Source: a bacterium (lineage in GTDB: Bacteria > Auribacterota > UBA3054). From it: a stretch of DNA of 31,985 bases. This document shows positions 31,127 through 31,985 of this stretch, piece by piece. The notes beneath the pieces are model-generated. The model was not told the origin of the DNA. It worked only from the letters and a program-made list of their open reading frames with translations, and did not search any database. The stretch is from the NCBI GenBank assembly GCA_017444325.1, contig JAFSWV010000009.1, positions 1 to 31,985 on the forward strand, read 5' to 3'. Positions within the stretch are counted from its first letter, which is position 1. Every line of letters starts with the position of its first letter. The position numbers and the translations under genes were made by a program.

Positions 31127-31985
31127 TCAGTTGTTCCTGAGATCTGTGACGCGCTTGGCTTTGCCCATGGAACGCTCGAGGCTTCCGGGCTCCACGGGAG
31201 TGACCGTGACGGCCAGACCGATTATGCTCTTGATGGCATTGCCGATCTTCTTCTGGATGGTCTCGATGGAGCGGATGGTGTCGCCGAAGAGCTCGGGGGC
31301 CAATTCCACCTGCACTTCCAGGGTGTCGAGGTCGCCGTGGCGCCTGACCACGATGTGGTAGTGCGGCTGGACGCCGGGGATCGTAAGAAGCGCTGCTTCG
31401 ATCTGACTTGGGAAGACGTTGACGCCCCTGATGATGAGCATGTCGTCGTTGCGGTGGTCGATGCGCTTGATCCTTCTTATCGTGCGGCCGCATTCGCAAG
31501 TGCCTTTCACGATAACGGAGATGTCCCTGGTGCGGTAGCGCAGCATGGGCATGCCGAACTTATTGAGTGTCGAGATGACCAGTTCGCCTTCCGTGCCGTC
31601 GGGCAGCGCCTCGCCGGTCTCGGGATCGATTATTTCGGGATAGAAGAGGTCCTCGAAGATGTGTAGGCCGCTGCGGGCGGGGCAATCCATGGCCACGCCG
31701 GGGCCACTGATCTCGGTAAGCCCGTAGATGTCCCAGGCCTTGATGCCGGATTCAGCTTCGATCCTCTGGCGCATCTCGTTGGTCCAGGGCTCGGCGCCGA
31801 AGATGCCGTGTTTCAATTTCATTTTCTTAAAGTCGTAGCCCAGCTGTTTGGCTTTCTCGATGATGTGGAGGAAGTAGCTGGGGGTGCAGCTTATGCAGGT
31901 CACGCCGAAGTCGCTCATCAGTTTGATCTGGCGTTCGGTGTTGCCGCTGGAGATGGGCAGCACCGTGGCTCCCAAGCCCTCGGCG
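31127..31985 (-). CDS. Phenylacetate-CoA ligase family enzyme, second copy (5' end outside window)
   Basis: This is the C-terminal ~285 residues of a second PaaK-type ligase; the frame stays open to the right edge (AEG then LGATVLPISSGNTERQ), so the start lies beyond the window. It shares with the complete paralogue the GNT.RQ motif, PWTNEMRQRIE, YGLTEISGPG, RYRTRDISVI, CECGRT and IDHRNDDMLIIRGVNVFPSQ. The two copies are clearly diverged, so different aryl-acid substrates are plausible. It is first of the visible cluster on the minus strand; upstream partners, possibly an oxidoreductase pair, would be to the right. Confidence 0.92.
   Translation of the reverse strand, partial: AEGLGATVLPISSGNTERQIKLMSDFGVTCISCTPSYFLHIIEKAKQLGYDFKKMKLKHGIFGAEPWTNEMRQRIEAESGIKAWDIYGLTEISGPGVAMDCPARSGLHIFEDLFYPEIIDPETGEALPDGTEGELVISTLNKFGMPMLRYRTRDISVIVKGTCECGRTIRRIKRIDHRNDDMLIIRGVNVFPSQIEAALLTIPGVQPHYHIVVRRHGDLDTLEVQVELAPELFGDTIRSIETIQKKIGNAIKSIIGLAVTVTPVEPGSLERSMGKAKRVTDLRNN

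Overview
The window reads as chromosomal DNA of a PVC-superphylum bacterium, most likely a Lentisphaerota/Victivallales-type or related intestinal lineage. This is inferred from three secreted proteins with C-terminal PEP-CTERM sorting signals, a GH92 mannosidase lipoprotein, a CdsZ-type zinc-ribbon protein of the kind known from Chlamydiae, and a PilM/secretin locus whose gene order resembles Akkermansia Amuc_1101 to Amuc_1098. No species assignment is possible from sequence reading alone. No rRNA, CRISPR array, prophage or intact insertion sequence was seen.

Layout. Positions 1-8969 are a surface/secretome region: the end of a TPR protein, a tandem pair of small PEP-CTERM proteins, a GH92 alpha-mannosidase lipoprotein gene broken by one in-frame TAA, a 925-residue modular PEP-CTERM protein, a tRNA-Ile/tRNA-Ala pair, and a secreted repeat protein. 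Positions 9045-11123 hold a CdsZ-like protein, the RNase P RNA gene and an exported TPR protein. Positions 11150-19872 form one operon with a near-consensus promoter and a strong terminator. It encodes a PilM-PilN fusion, a PilO/Amuc_1100-like protein, a membrane-anchored calcium-loop protein and two consecutive secretins. This is an envelope-spanning alignment complex and outer-membrane channel, but no pilin, ATPase or platform gene is present here.

Positions 19947-27586 are a tightly packed housekeeping operon with 1-4 nt overlaps at most junctions. Its genes are a stand-alone 5'-3' exonuclease (where a full polA might be expected), coaE, rho with a long N-terminal extension, lepB, a SpoIID-like lipoprotein, queA, tcdA and a degenerate formylglycine-generating-enzyme-like lipoprotein. 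The leader of this operon is a C-rich, G-poor tract followed by a terminator-like hairpin, which could be a Rho-responsive element.

A convergent junction at 27587-27800 holds a bidirectional terminator and a second large fold-back repeat. The minus-strand cluster to the right (31985-27800) contains two phenylacetate-CoA ligase paralogues, a tandem ACT-domain protein and a sodium:solute symporter. It looks like an aryl-acid or aromatic amino acid catabolic unit that continues past the right edge.

The most notable items are the twin-secretin PilM-PilN locus, the exonuclease-only polA-like gene ending in a clamp-binding-like pentapeptide, the extended Rho with its rut-like leader, and the nonsense codon in GH92.
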